A stretch of DNA of 64,000 nucleotides, from positions 97,428,861-97,492,860 of the forward strand of contig CM026426.1 in the NCBI GenBank assembly GCA_014871385.1, given 5' to 3'. Shown piece after piece: positions 20,519 to 32,518 of the stretch. The notes below the pieces were generated by a model. It had not been told where the DNA came from and searched no databases. It saw only the letters and a list, made by a program, of their open reading frames with translations. The first letter of the stretch is position 1. Every line of letters starts with the position of its first letter. Source of the DNA: Ceratodon purpureus. Its lineage: Eukaryota > Streptophyta > Bryopsida > Pseudoditrichales > Ditrichaceae. The translations under genes and the position numbers were made by a program.

Positions 20519-23500
20519 CTAGAACCTTTTCTTTCGCTTTACACCTCTTGTTGTTCGTTGGATACCGCTTCCCCTTGCGAGACCACTAGACGCTCTTTCC
20601 CCAGTTAAACAACTAGATGCACGGGCCGCAACGTGTCGGATTGATGTAGATGGAACCCCTCTCCGCACGGGCCGGCTGCGTGAAGAAGACGCGGTCAATA
20701 CAGCAGACTGCCTACCGTTGGTACCAGCAGATCCTACCGCTCGGCGTCTGCGTCCCCGGCCGGAGGTCTGTTGCGGAAGGATGTGACCTCTACCAACGGG
20801 GGTGGAGAGCAAGGTAGAAGCTGGCTGTTGCTGTTTTACAGCCATACTTCCGGACGTACTAGCAAGGCTTCGAGTTATGGGACGGCGTATTTCCTCAGAC
20901 GGGTCTGAACTTCCTGATCGACCATCCTCCTTCTCGAATCTTCCTCCGTTATTTCAACTCTCTGGCGATTGATAGGTGGTAAATCCTCCTGAAAAACTGT
21001 TCGAAACTCTCCTTCCATGTTCGCCAGGTTCTCGTCGAAATCCCTCTGGCCGAATGACAAAGAATCACTCCAAGGCTGCGAGAAGTCCATGTCGACAATA
21101 GGTATCCTCCGAGCCAGACTACCATCTCCTCTGTCCGACTGTATTTCTGCTGCGTTGATCGGACTCTGAGCTCCACGCTCACCTCCAGCATCCGCCTGCC
21201 AACCGACACGACTATCCTGGCGGAGGATATCTTCAACCGCATCGCGGCGGTGTCCTTCATCGAACATATTGTGGAAGAGCCCGGGAATCCGGACACTGCC
21301 ACCGTCATCATGGTCAGATCGTGCGTCGTTCGATCCGGATTCCTCAAAGTCGCTCTCGGGTGGACCGTCGTCCGAAAGTCCGACACCCCCCATGCCAAAT
21401 CCGCCCAGTCCGACACCATCCATGCGGGCATCCTCCGCCACATCGTCCGCCACATCGTCCGCCACATCGTCTCCTCCATGTCCGACGTCTTCCTCCTCGT
21501 CGTCCTCGTCCGGATCCTCGTCGTCCTCGTCCGGATCCTCGTCGTCCTCGTCCGGATCCTCGCCATCGAGGTCATTGTCGGAATGAACCTCCTCTAAGCC
21601 ATACCATTGTGCCGGACGCAAGGCCCGGCGGTGACGAACGAGTCTACTGTTCGTGTAGATATACACGAGGTCCTTAGCTTGTACATGTTTCAATCTATTG
21701 CGCACCTTGTTGTGCACGTAGGAGTACATGCTCCAGTTGTGCTCACACGCAGACACGGAGCATACCTCTCCAAGTATACGTCTAGCTATTGTTTGGAGTG
21801 CCCGGGCTCCACCTCCCATTGCGTCCCACCATTTGTGGATAGCAGTGCCGTGCGCCTGGGGATCGGTTGAATCAGCAAATGCCCCCCGATTCTCGAGGAA
21901 ATCCTGATACTGGACAAGGATTTGGACGTAGACAATTCTCCTCGTTAGACAATAACTTGCGAAGAACCCGGTTTAAAATGATCCTCGACTCCTCGTGGTT
22001 ATGAAGTGGCGCCCATCCACATAGGGTCGGGTTCAGCATTGCACCTGCCCAATGAAGATCTATCAACATCATAGCCCATCTGTGGTCGATTGCGAGCATG
22101 GCGTGTGCTGCCAGGTCCGCGTTCAATCTAAACGGATGGGAGGAAAAACTGCGGACGTGGTTCTTCAAATCGTACATCACCCTCCAAGCTAGGCCCATTG
22201 CAGGAGTAATGCCTTCACCACTCGGATGACCATGTATAAGAAGTTATGGCACGTGTTCCAGAAACAGTCCGCACGCACATACTTCCGCATCAGGCGGACC
22301 TTCCTTTCCGCTGTGCTGTTCACATCAGGATAGGTTGCTAAAATACCTGCAAACGCCGGATCGATGACCATTCTCTCAAATGCATTCCGAAGTTCCACAA
22401 GACGCTCGATCATAATGAAATTGGTTGCGAACCGCGTTTCAACGGGCAAACGGATGGTCAGATTGGGACACATCCTGCGGAACAAAGCCATTGATGAATG
22501 ATGATTTCTAACCCATAGACAAATAAGTCTCGCCTTTCTGACTATGTGCTTCACCCAATCCTCCTTCCCCCAATCTTCCCGTAACAGATCCAAGCAGTGT
22601 GCGGCACACCCTTGAACATAAATGTGAGGATATCGTGTCTCGAGCATCCGACTGGAACCAAGCATGTTCGGAGCATTGTCAGTGCAAACTTGGACAACAT
22701 GTTGCGGTCCGACCCGATCCACGAACGGACGGATCTGAGAAGCGATATAATCGCTATCTTTTTAATGTCCCGTCGTGTCTATGGTTCCAAGGAAAACGTC
22801 GCCCCTGGTCCCACTCTGGATAACATTCAGAAGAGGACGACTCTGGACGTTGTCCCAACCGTCTGAACATATCGTAACACTGTATTTCTCTATGGAATTG
22901 CCCGTGAGTTCCTTTACTTGTCTCACCATTTCCGCCTTTCTCGCGGTCAACAATTTTGTGCGAATAGCATTCATCGATGGCGGCACGTATGCCGGGAAGC
23001 GGGATCGCACTGTTTCCCGAACGGCGTTAATGAAGGCAGGATGCTTAACAAAGTTGAATGGGACGTTGGCTTCGTAGAATGCCGTCGCCCACACTTTATC
23101 TAATCGAAGCATCGTGGAAGCGTTGAATCCTTGCACAATATTCAGTTGACGCATTTCCCTGGGTGGAGAACCCTGGGTGCCATATCGGGCTCCTGCATAG
23201 CTGGCCTATCATTCGCGCGCGCCCCCTCGTTATCGGGAGCTTGAGGTATTACCGGATCTGGGACCCCGTCACCTCCCAAGCCAATGTCATGAACATCATC
23301 GGGCTCTCTTCTAGGAACTTCACCTCCGCAGTCTACGAACAACCTCCTCACCCGCGCACTCGGTAATCTGCAAATTTGTATACCGTGGTTACCTTGACCA
23401 CCTAAAGGTCTGTATCCAAAGTGGGCGAACATTCTATCCTGACAGTACACAATAGTCACATTACAAATTCTACACCTAACCTGTCTCTGAGGCCTCGCAC

Positions 23501-23556
23501 CCACCACGCCCAAGTCTAGCCACCACTGATCCTAGGCCTCTACTCTTCGCGGCATG
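20519..23556 (-). pseudogene. hAT-family transposase (DUF659 type), broken
   Basis: Read from ATG 23556. A BED-like zinc finger (CRICN...) is followed by a DUF659-like block (ICSDGWDNVQSRPLLNVI, near 22870). The core follows (CTDNAPNML, then CAAHCLDLL near 22615) and then a hAT dimerisation region (IARRILGEVCSVSACEHNW, near 21770). After it come a very acidic (EDPDEDD)n repeat and a basic tail. These are clear hAT hallmarks. Damage: TAG at 23533-23535, TAA at 22762-22764, and frameshifts near 23150, 22195, 21940 and 20860. A TATA-like box (minus strand CCTTAAATAG) sits about 40 bp upstream of the ATG. GTCCG-rich clusters flank the gene on both sides. Exact terminal inverted repeats were not found. 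The transposase is inactive, but the order of domains is complete. Confidence 0.8.
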
Positions 23557-23593
23557 CCTGCAACAGAAAGCAAGAATCTGGAGGGTGAACGCA

Positions 23594-23603
23594 CTATTTA
23601 AGG
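23594..23603 (-). promoter_or_regulatory. TATA-like box of the hAT transposase
   Basis: Minus strand CCTTAAATAG about 40 bp upstream of the ATG at 23556. Confidence 0.35.
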
Positions 23604-24560
23604 CGAGGTGGACCTATTACAGAAATTGCGCCCGACAACGCACTTCTAGCGTCGTCGAATGAGGGTGGAGAGATGGACTTGCCCTGATTATGTGGAAGAT
23701 CTCCGATGGAGTTCGGACGGTCCGTTCCAGTGGGCTATGCTTGACCCCTCGCGCACACTTGGGTCTCATGCAAAGGAACCTCAGACGAGACCCCAAAGTC
23801 CTGAGACACGCAGTGCAAAGAAGGGAGAACAGGTCGTGATGCGTCGCATCTTTTATGGCACTCCCCGAGCGTGTCTGGGACCAGGAAGCGGAACATCACG
23901 GAGTTGTTCCGAGTGCGGACGAGGTCAGACGGGGGCGGGATCGATGGCGGTCGACTAACGAGATTTGATTTTTCACCGCGTTGTCGAAAAGAGAGTCAGG
24001 ATCTGCATATACATGGCACTCGTGTGCTAACATCGAGGAGTTGGTTTGCACTCCGTGAGATTGGCCCATGTCCAAAGATGGATCAACAATGGACGGACGG
24101 ACTAGTTGAAATCTGATTGATTTGCGGAATGTGGTCACTCCGTAATCGGACATTGACGGGGTACCCCGACGGATTAGAGGCTCGGACGTGGTCCGCCGAT
24201 CAGAACGTGCCCGTTCTCAAAACGATCGGACGCGATCTCGGGGCAGGACTGCTGCGAAGGCGGACATAGTTGATTACAAGGACGATTAAACAATATCACG
24301 TCGTTCTTCTAGAGCACAGGACAGGGGTCAGAACTTTGCGAAACATAATCCGACTTTTGACAGACAGATTGTATCTGGACAGTGAAAACGGCGCCGGATA
24401 ATACGAACCTCGCACACCCGGCCTTTGGCAGGAGATTGTGTCGGTCCGGTCTCGCGCGGATGGTGATTTGGTACGGTCGGATTGGGGCAACAGGCAACGT
24501 ACGTTCGGATTCAATCCAAGGCAGCGTCGTCCCGCAAAGGGCGAATGGCGGACTATATTG
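23600..24560. repeat. GTCCG/CGGAC-rich cluster 3, between divergent genes
   Basis: A dozen or more CGGAC, GTCCG or TCGGA words in 960 bp, including GGACGGACGGAC at about 24091. It lies between the hAT promoter and the promoter of the 152-aa ORF. Confidence 0.45.
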
Positions 24561-24577
24561 CGCGAGGTATGCGATGA

Positions 24578-24584
24578 TATATAA
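24578..24584 (+). promoter_or_regulatory. TATA box of the 152-aa ORF
   Basis: TATATAA 81 bp before the ATG at 24665, a textbook plant spacing. Confidence 0.5.
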
Positions 24585-24664
24585 GCGAGAGGTGGAAGAA
24601 CACGGGTCCCTTTTGATGCAGCTAGCCCGCAAGTAATTGTCAACGAGTCCTCCCCAATTTCAAG

Positions 24665-25123
24665 ATGGATCCTTGTGACATCACTAGTCTAGAGGATGAG
24701 GTATTAGAGTTCTTGCTCTCTTGGAATCCCGAGAGGAAAGAAGTCGTTGGGGACACTGATAAGGAAACTGCTCCGGGAGCGGGCAGTGGAGACAAGGACA
24801 TCGGCGTAGACAAGGTACAAGTATTGGGGGGAGGTTTATGCATTCCAGCTAACGAGGGATGCAAGTGGAAGGACAACAATGAGTACGGGAAGCCCGGAGG
24901 AAGTAGTAATGGGAGGTCATCCCCAGCACAGGGAAGGAAGCATTCCACCGCTGCTACGACCGCGATTGGTCCGATAGGAAGGAACATGCGGGGGAGACCA
25001 GCCGCATCCGTAGAGATCGAAACTTCAAAGCCTAAGACTTACGTCGAGGAACTGGAGGCGATTTGGCCATCCAAGTACCTGAAACTAAAGAATGACATCA
25101 AACAAGCACGGAAATCTAGGTAG
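24665..25123 (+). CDS. Hypothetical protein, 152 aa, divergent from the hAT transposase
   Basis: The intact frame runs from ATG 24665 to TAG 25123. The N-terminus is acidic (MDPCDITSLEDEVLEFLLSW). The middle is Gly/Ser-rich with a basic NMRGRP patch, and the C-terminus is helical and basic (YVEELEAIWPSKYLKLKNDI, then KQARKSR). No known family is recognised. It could be a second protein of the hAT-like element, since it shares the motif-rich intergenic region with the transposase in opposite orientation. It could also be the first exon of a longer gene; a C-terminal exon was not found. Unlike its neighbour it carries no stop or frameshift. Confidence 0.5.
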   Translation: MDPCDITSLEDEVLEFLLSWNPERKEVVGDTDKETAPGAGSGDKDIGVDKVQVLGGGLCIPANEGCKWKDNNEYGKPGGSSNGRSSPAQGRKHSTAATTAIGPIGRNMRGRPAASVEIETSKPKTYVEELEAIWPSKYLKLKNDIKQARKSR

Positions 25124-25583
25124 TTCAGAAGTAAATAGTGTTCGGTTAAACACGGAGAATCTCCGTTATCGACGCAATGCATTGGCAATTAGATAAGAGG
25201 TTGGAAGATGTATGTGTGCTTAGAAACTGCAATGGATGGATAACCCTGAAACAGAAAGGAGATATCAAACTACAGGGGACGTTCAGAATAGCTCCGTCTT
25301 TATAAAACATAAATATACTCTGATCATCCGAAGATCAGCATAATAATAAACGGGGAAAAAACATTATAGTAAGGCCAAAAATTCACGAAAATTCTCGGCC
25401 CATATAAAAAATAGTTAGAGAAAGAGAAGGCGAGAGATAAGCATTCCAAGATTGGTAGTGAGCAGAATCATTATTAGCGCCAACCCTCGTCTATTAAAAT
25501 CAAGCTTTTTCCCAAAAACCTTGCCAAAAATCCTCCTATTTGTTCACAATATTGGACATCTCACCGAGATAAGGCATCGTTCT

Positions 25584-26452
25584 CTAGCAATACTGTTGGA
25601 ACTCGTAGTCCGTCATTTCGTGAGTCTCGTCACTTTCATGCTCCCAGTCGTCTTCCTCCTCGTCCACCTTACGCTTCTTGGCATTACCGGAAGATCCGCG
25701 TCTCGCATTAGGCGATTCTGCATTCGCCCTTATGGATCTACGAGATCCCAGCGCAGCGTCTCCCGCTTCCATCTCCAATGAAACCTGGCCAACTCCTCTG
25801 ATTCTATCCCGGCGGAGTGGCGTCGTCTTCGTCCGACTTCTAGCCCTCCAACATCAGGCATGCGCGTATGCACACCCCTCACGCACTCGATCGCTCGATG
25901 GACCTCCAGTCCGTGTCCGCACGATCTTCCGACCCTCCTCGTCCCCTCGGACCCCACTTTGCACCACCCGTTCCGTTGGAATGCGCACGCGTATTGGATG
26001 CATGATGCCTGTGTAGTGCGCCACGAATTGGAACCGCAACACTGCGACTGGGTCCTAGTTCGACGCCCACAGGCGGGTCTCCATGAGGCGCACAGTGGAG
26101 AAGTCGGGACAGAAGAGGCGATACTCTTCCTGAAACGCGTCGACAGATTCGAGCCAAGTCCGTAGACATTCCTTGGATCTCGGCACATCTCTCGCATGTT
26201 GATATTCCCCTCCCCTTCTCCTCGCTGCATCAGCCCACACTGGCAAATCCGCAGATTCGTAGTCCGATCGAAGAAACTCGCTTAGGCACCGGCTACTCCC
26301 TTCCATACAAGATGGCGTGCACTTGCGCAAGCAAGCCATCGGGCACGGCTTGGAATGAGTTGAGGTTGGTGCAGGTCAGCGTGCGGAGAATAGACAACGC
26401 TACACCACCGCGGAAGAATGTTTTCCGCAATGGTGCTGCATTACCAACGGCG
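25584..26452 (-). pseudogene. Unknown transposon-associated gene (broken), nuclear-type C-terminus
   Basis: An exon begins at 26452 after an acceptor (TGTTCAG) and reads AVGNAAPLRKTFFRGGV, then LLAQVHAILYGRE. A frameshift near 26310 leads into a second open frame (CLSEFLRSDYESADLPVW; WLESVDAFQEEYRLFCPDF). This continues through TAG at 26055-26057 and TGA near 25854 to an acidic C-terminus with a KKRK nuclear signal (25584). All of 26339-25584 is one frame apart from the two stops. The family is not recognised. It sits between GTCCG clusters 3 and 4, so it may belong to the same kind of element as the hAT gene. Confidence 0.5.
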
Positions 26453-26869
26453 CTGAACACATAGAAGAAGGGAGGCGATGATCATCATAGTTCCAAATGG
26501 GCATTTAATTTTCCCTCTCAATTGCAATAAAACTAGTAATCCACCTAAACTTTGGATTATGAAATCAATCCCAAACTCCGAACAGACGTATACGCAATTA
26601 TAACAAGGCCGACGGTATAATCATAAAACGTAACACGCTCGATACGTTTAGGGATTATGATATCATTCATTTTACACCCTATCACACGAGTATCACTCGA
26701 GAACAGAATTGGTAGTCGCTCCCGGACATGTATTGGCATTATGAACTTATTACTGACCACGCATGTACAAGTATGATTAGAGTATCATCAATGCTTTAAC
26801 AATTAAAGTTTCATGATTCCAATACTTAAGGATTCGATATCATGATAAACCAGCCTTATTCGGCTGCAA

Positions 26870-27860
26870 TGCAATGTCCGACCCGTTGTCCGATAGGTGC
26901 CGGACAATGGTCGACACCAATCCGACCATCGCAGACCTGCAAGTACGCTAAACCCTAAGCCTTGCAGGTCTTGATGTACTAAACTGCGATGTTCGGTACC
27001 CTACACCTTAGTGTTTCAAGGAACAATATCCTAGGACTCGTCTGCAGAATCCATATAAGGCCGCAGGTTGAATGCAAGTCGGCCCTGGTACCAACGTGGC
27101 TGAATATCCACAAAGTTCCTTCAACCCCTTGCAAACACAACGGAGGACAGTGCATGTTCTGTAGTTCTCAATGTCGTCATCCTCAACCATCAACATCTTC
27201 CAGATGATGCCCTCAGAGACGTCTCTCGGGATGGCAGGTAAGAACTTGGCCTGACTCTCGTCCCCATCTCCACGATCGCCAAATACTCTTCATCGTCGCT
27301 AAAGTCGGAATCGTTCCTAAACTGGGCTGGCCCGAACAAGACGATAGGACTCCCTGGAATCCGAGCACTGTGAGCCATCACTGAAATGCAGTCAAAGTGT
27401 CACGTTTCAACGAGCCGTTGCCGCTATGCGAAGTGGAAGATAATGCACCGATTCCTAGAACGACCATGAAGATAAAGCAAGTGTAGCATAGTACGCCAGT
27501 CCATTTGATGGGAGGCGAACCGAGATATATTGCCGGACATCGGAACTCAATATGCGTCGGACCCGAACTCAGGTCGGAACTTGGCAGTCGAAGGTACGAT
27601 GTCGGGATAGTGGCCGAACTAGAGTCCGACGACGAGGAGTGCAGGAGAATGTGGTGGACTTCATCGGAGCCGACAGCATTTGGATGGCGGATAAGCGCAT
27701 TGGGGGATGCCGGAATGCGGACGAGATCAGGAAGGCCCGGCAGACGACGGGGCATCGATCCCGCGGAAAGCGGATGTGAGATCGGACATCAGACTGGGTA
27801 TCGGATCGTACAGGGTGGCGCGGACAAAGCGGACTAGTAGTGGGGCCCACCGGTATCTGA
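26870..27860. repeat. GTCCG/CGGAC-rich cluster 4
   Basis: About ten GTCCGA, TCGGAC or GCGGAC words, concentrated at 26876-26935 and 27535-27840. Short minus-strand frames between them (27008-27381) have acidic, transposase-leader-like composition but no recognised domain. Confidence 0.4.
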
Positions 27861-28590
27861 CGACCTTTATCGCAGACATGGACATCGGCTGTCCAAGGTG
27901 TCGGAAATGTAAAAGTGAAAAGGTTCCCGTAAATATTTGGGCCGTCGCAATATGAGGCTCAAACTTTGTAAGCTTATACCTAACTTCCATACCTAAAGGA
28001 AATGATGATCCTCCAAGAATCAAATCTCTTTGCTGATTATATGTTTTGGGCATCAAAACTTAGATATACCTTGAGGGCAGTGTATAAACAAACTTTTACA
28101 ATAACTTCAAATATTATAATCTTGCAATCCGTACACAAGATTGTGCTCAGATTTTGTATACTCCTTTTCGAATTTGTTTAGTACAAGATCCTATGGTCGT
28201 ATATTCAAAAGTATGTCCAAATTTAGGAAACAATAGGTTTCTAGCAATAGAGATATGTTTTTGGCAGTTTTGGCTCCCAAAACACCAAGAGCCTTTCGAG
28301 GTTGACAACCGCTTCAGAGATGAGTATGGCTATGGAGACCGAAACATGCGCATGGCTTTAGTTGCCGATGGTGATAATCCTTTCGGTGACAACATAAGAG
28401 TGTACTCCCTTTGGCCTGTGATTTTGTTAAATTGCAACATCCCCTGCTAGCTTTCAACGAAGAAATACTTCATGATGCTGGCCATTTTGATTTGTAGGCC
28501 AAAGTTGGTGGCTAGCAAGAACTTCGATGAGTTTCTAAACAAGGTTGTCATAGTAGGCAGACCGTCCGTTAGTCCGTTTGTCCGTCATGG
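27861..28590. other. No clear gene
   Basis: AT-rich. A 98-codon plus frame at 28154-28450 contains a protein-like stretch (EICFWQFWLPKHQEPFEV) but has no family match and no neighbouring exons. It may be decayed transposon DNA. Confidence 0.3.
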
Positions 28591-28600
28591 CAACAAGACA

Positions 28601-28616
28601 CCCCCCCCCCCCCCCC
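28601..28616 (+). repeat. Poly-C run
   Basis: Sixteen consecutive C residues beside GTCCG words (28563-28586). Confidence 0.9.
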
Positions 28617-28679
28617 GATCCAATAAGGGCATTGACCGGTTGACTATAGGTAACGGTAAAACGAATTAACCTAGTGCTG

Positions 28680-29012
28680 ACTTTTGCACGCGCGAGCACT
28701 CGGGCGCGTGCGCAAAGGCGCGTGCATGTAGGCATGCGTGCGCACAAAATACAAAATAAATAAAAACAAATAAATAAATAAGATTTATTTATTATTTTTC
28801 TTTTTCACATGCGCCAAGTTGCACGCGCCCCTCCGCATGCGCTCAAGTGCTCGCGCTCGTCCGCACGCGCCCTAGAGCTCAAGACAGACTTCCACCAAGA
28901 AGTTGTTCATTTTATTTTGGTGTTAGTTCCACCTACGTGCAAGCGCTCACACGCGTGCATGTGGGTGCGCACAGACGGGCGCGTGATTATGGGCGTGCAC
29001 GCATAAGATATA

Positions 29013-29069
<57 letters not shown>

Positions 29070-29320
29070 TGCGCTTATATGCACGCGCCCGAGAGCTTGC
29101 GGCAAACTTCCACAAAGAAGGTATTCATTTCATTTTGGTGATAATTCCCTCTTTGCATGTGCCCATTCGCACGAGCTTGAGAGCTTGCGCGAGACTTCCA
29201 CCAAGAACTTGTTCATTTCATTTTGAAGCTAGTTCCTCCTTTGCGCGCAACCACACGCATGCGCCTGATAGCTCGCGTCGGACTTCCACCAAGAGGTTGT
29301 TCATTGCATTCTCATATACA
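28680..29320 (+). repeat. GCGC/GTGC-rich repeat array, direct copies
   Basis: Units contain GACTTCCACCAAGAAGTTGTTCAT followed by a GCGCATGCGC-type alternating purine-pyrimidine block. Copies lie at about 28885, 29191 and 29281, with a further variant near 29103. A dinucleotide (AT) tract at 29016-29062 interrupts the array. Confidence 0.75.
29016..29062. repeat. (AT)n microsatellite
   Basis: About 23 AT dinucleotides without interruption. Confidence 0.95.
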
Positions 29321-30149
29321 AATAAATTATGTTAGACCAACCAACTGAGTACACGATGTGATGGAGATCATTGACTGATGAGAACATTCTTGTAAAATAA
29401 AATTAGAATAAAAATAGTAGCAAAAGGCATGGATAATTAGATTACTAGGAGATTTTGGAGTCTGTTTAATTTTGTTTAAAATAGAGCACTTAGTGTTCAT
29501 TTCCATTATTTTTGCATTTATTAAGCAATAAGAATTGTATGCGTCAATCCATAGGAGACTATGTCGTTCATCACACTTGGTGGCTTTTAGTTGATGACTT
29601 TTTTTCAATTATCTCCCATTCTAGCTTTTTATTTGTTGATTTTTCTATTATTATTCCATTCTATCTTCTTGTTTTCTTTTTCTTCCATTCCTAGTCTATC
29701 ATGTATTAATTTATTTTATTCTTCTTCCATGAGTCCCCCATTCTATCTTTTATTTTATTTATTTTTCTAAATGTCTTCCATTCTATCATCTTGTTCTTTT
29801 TAAGTTCATTAATATTCCATTCTTTCTTCTCGTTGTCCTTCTCGTCCATTTCCAGTGGATGATGTATTAATTTATCTCATCATTCCCATTCCATGATGTA
29901 ATTTTTATTTTATTTTTATTTTTATTTTTTATATAAACTGATTGTATGTGCCAATGGAACTTGGTAAAACAAATCAAGAATAACATCAAATATTAGTTAT
30001 TTACATATTTAATTAATGAATGCAATCATGAACAAAATATAAAATATATTTAACAAGAATAAATTTAATAGTACAAGAATCAAAATTCAAATCATATACA
30101 AACATATCTACATGAATTCCGGGAGTTCGGTTTCATTTCATTTTCGAAC

Positions 30150-30800
30150 TAGTTTTTCCTACAGAATCTCCTCCGCAAGCGCCCGAGAGCTCGCGCCGGA
30201 CTTCCACGAGGGAGTTGTTCAGTTTATTTTGGTGCTCAATTTTATCTTGTTTGTGTGCCTACATGCATGCTTGCACAGGAAGAGCTAGCATCAAATGAAA
30301 TAAACAACTTTTTGATGGAAGTCCAACCCGAGCTATCGGAAGCGCGCGGACAGGCGCGATCACTAGGGCGCGTACATATGGGCGCGGGCAAAGGGAGAAC
30401 TAGCACCAAAATGAAATGAACAACTTCTTGGTGGAAGTCCGGCGCCAATACATGCGGACGGGCGTGAGCTATTTGGCGCATGCAGACAGACGTGCATGTG
30501 GGTGCGCATGAAAGAAAAAAATAAATAAATAAAAGAATAAAAAATTAAATATATAACTTTTTCTTTCTTGCCCACGCACGCGCCCGAGTTCTTGCGTGCA
30601 GGAGGAACTCGCACCAAAATGAGATGAAGAACTTCTTGGTGGAAGTCTTCGCAAGCTCCCGAGCGCGTGCAGAATGGTGCAAGCACTAGGGCGCATGCAT
30701 GTGGCCGCGCGTGCGGGAATGTATTTTTAAAATAAAATATAATTATATAATTCTTATTTTTTATTTTTTATTTTTTATTTTTGTTTTTTGCACGCTCCTG
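30150..30800 (-). repeat. GCGC/GTGC-rich repeat array, mostly inverted copies
   Basis: One direct copy at about 30200 is followed by inverted copies (CTTGGTGGAAGTC type) at about 30305, 30420 and 30630. Together with 28.7-29.3 kb they form a large imperfect inverted repeat around a 0.9 kb AT-rich centre. Confidence 0.7.
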
Positions 30801-31480
30801 AGTGCACGTTCACGCGTGACGACTATGTAAAATTCTAGAGTTCTGCATGGCAAATTTTAAGGTCGTCTTCTAGTCCACCAAATAAAATAAAAATCTGGAT
30901 CTTCACTACGAGAAGTTGTTAGCCATTTACTCTTTGCTCGGGCGGGATCACAGATGCCTGAGTGCATGCTCGTGTAATATCTCTAATTGGATAAGTCTTA
31001 CTACCGGGAAGCAAGATACCCTTTTGAAACGTTTGGATAAACAATTCTGCAACACTAGGCTGTTGACGGGAACAAATGATAGTATTTGGAATATTCTCAT
31101 CGTAGATGACTACCTTATAGGAATGTCCTCAACAATCCATTCAACGTTATCTAGCCAAATACTTCTGGTTGGAACTCTGATAAGCCTTTATTATCTACCC
31201 CTTCCTCTGTTCCATATTTAACAAGGATACTAACTCCCTTCCTCGTAGAAGTGAAGTAGTCTCCGTTGAATGTTTATGAGTATTACCGTAGGAATTCTTA
31301 CGTTGGGAAGCCACGCGTTCTAGCAAATACGAGAAGTATAGAGAGGTTATTCCACCTCACGCCTGCGAGTTTGAGGTGCGAGGGATCCGGAATCGTGGCA
31401 TGTAAATTTACTCTGTTCTATTGCACCCCCTCTTTGTCCCACCGCCGACGGTTTGCTTACTGCTTAGGGTCTACATTTGC
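30801..31480. other. No clear gene
   Basis: Short open frames only. The minus strand has protein-like snippets broken by many stops and may be a decayed extension of the pseudogene to the right. Confidence 0.3.
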
Positions 31481-32518
31481 TTCCCTATTTTTTGATGATT
31501 TTATTCAAAACACAACATATTTTTGTTAAGAACGCTAAGAGTATTCCACTTCCACCATACTCTACACATTTGTATCCAATGCCTGTCATTTCTTCTAATT
31601 GTCTCTGTAGATCCATGCATGAAGTTCTCAATCTTGGACATTTGCCTCAAACTCTCAATGTGTTGGCGGTCAGCCAATGATTCTGAATATAGTCCTTTAC
31701 ATCATATGATTTCACCTGCTCATTGAGTTTCATCACTGATTGCTCTTCATATTGTTAAAGGAAACTCGTTTGATTTCAATTGCCTCAATGGTCCACCCAA
31801 TCTTGTCAAGAAATGTATTGTCCTATGCATCAATGGCCTTCTCTGCCATGTGGATCACAATATTCCTTCCTTGCTATGGGATATGCATTAAAATGTTGTA
31901 CAGCGCCGAGGTATCAAAAACTATTTGATATTTTTTTTGCATTTTCATGTCTGTATGTAGACGAAGAAGCCAATGAAAAAATTAAAGCCTCTATTTTCGC
32001 ACATATTCCCCCCCAGTGTCATGAAGAGGTTGTTCTTTGTTAACAATAGAAGTGACCTCGTCGACGCAGAAAAGTTCCCCTCGAGTTACAAGACGTTAGG
32101 TTTAGTTTGCTCCAAGGCATAGTCTTGTAACGTCTGCAAATTAGATCAGGTGCTCTTTGTCGATGTGAACCAGAGGTCCTTGAAGAGGACATCAAACTAT
32201 ATGTGCTACATCCCTTGGCCTTTTCATGGTCATCTAAATTTCCCAAACGATGACAACGTTATACCTAATGTTGCTACAAATATCCTTCCATTGGTATATC
32301 CTTTGCATAAGTTTGGAACTGTATTGGGGTATATAGCGGAGACGCAGAGGCCATAGCAAGTGCATTGCGTAATTAAGTTTGCAAGATGGTTTTGATGTAC
32401 ACGAGTGGATTGGACGGAAGTATACTGGACGTAGGTCTTCTTCACCTACGTCTTCCACTTTTTCTACATTGTGGCCTTTATACCTTTCATTGACTGCCCA
32501 CCCATTGAATTTGGACAT
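31480..32518 (-). pseudogene. Unknown heavily decayed protein-coding remnant
   Basis: The minus strand reads as protein in alternating frames: YPWQ-free helical text such as FDTSALYNILMHI and HMAEKAIDA near 31930-31830, then DKIGWTIEAIEIKRVSF. Further on come EQVKSYDVKDYIQNHWL and CMDLQRQLEEMTGIGYKCVE (about 31720-31560). Stops are frequent, and several are TAG where Gln would fit. No domain is recognised. A transposon or a host gene relic is equally possible. Confidence 0.35.

Noticed and set aside
21250-21677. Plus-strand open frames of 105-118 codons opposite the hAT gene
   Set aside because: They mirror the acidic Asp/Glu repeat of the hAT transposase on the other strand (Ser- or Arg-rich text) and have no independent support.
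28680-30800. CRISPR-like array
   Set aside because: The repeats are irregular in length and orientation, their spacers are low-complexity, and the genome is eukaryotic.
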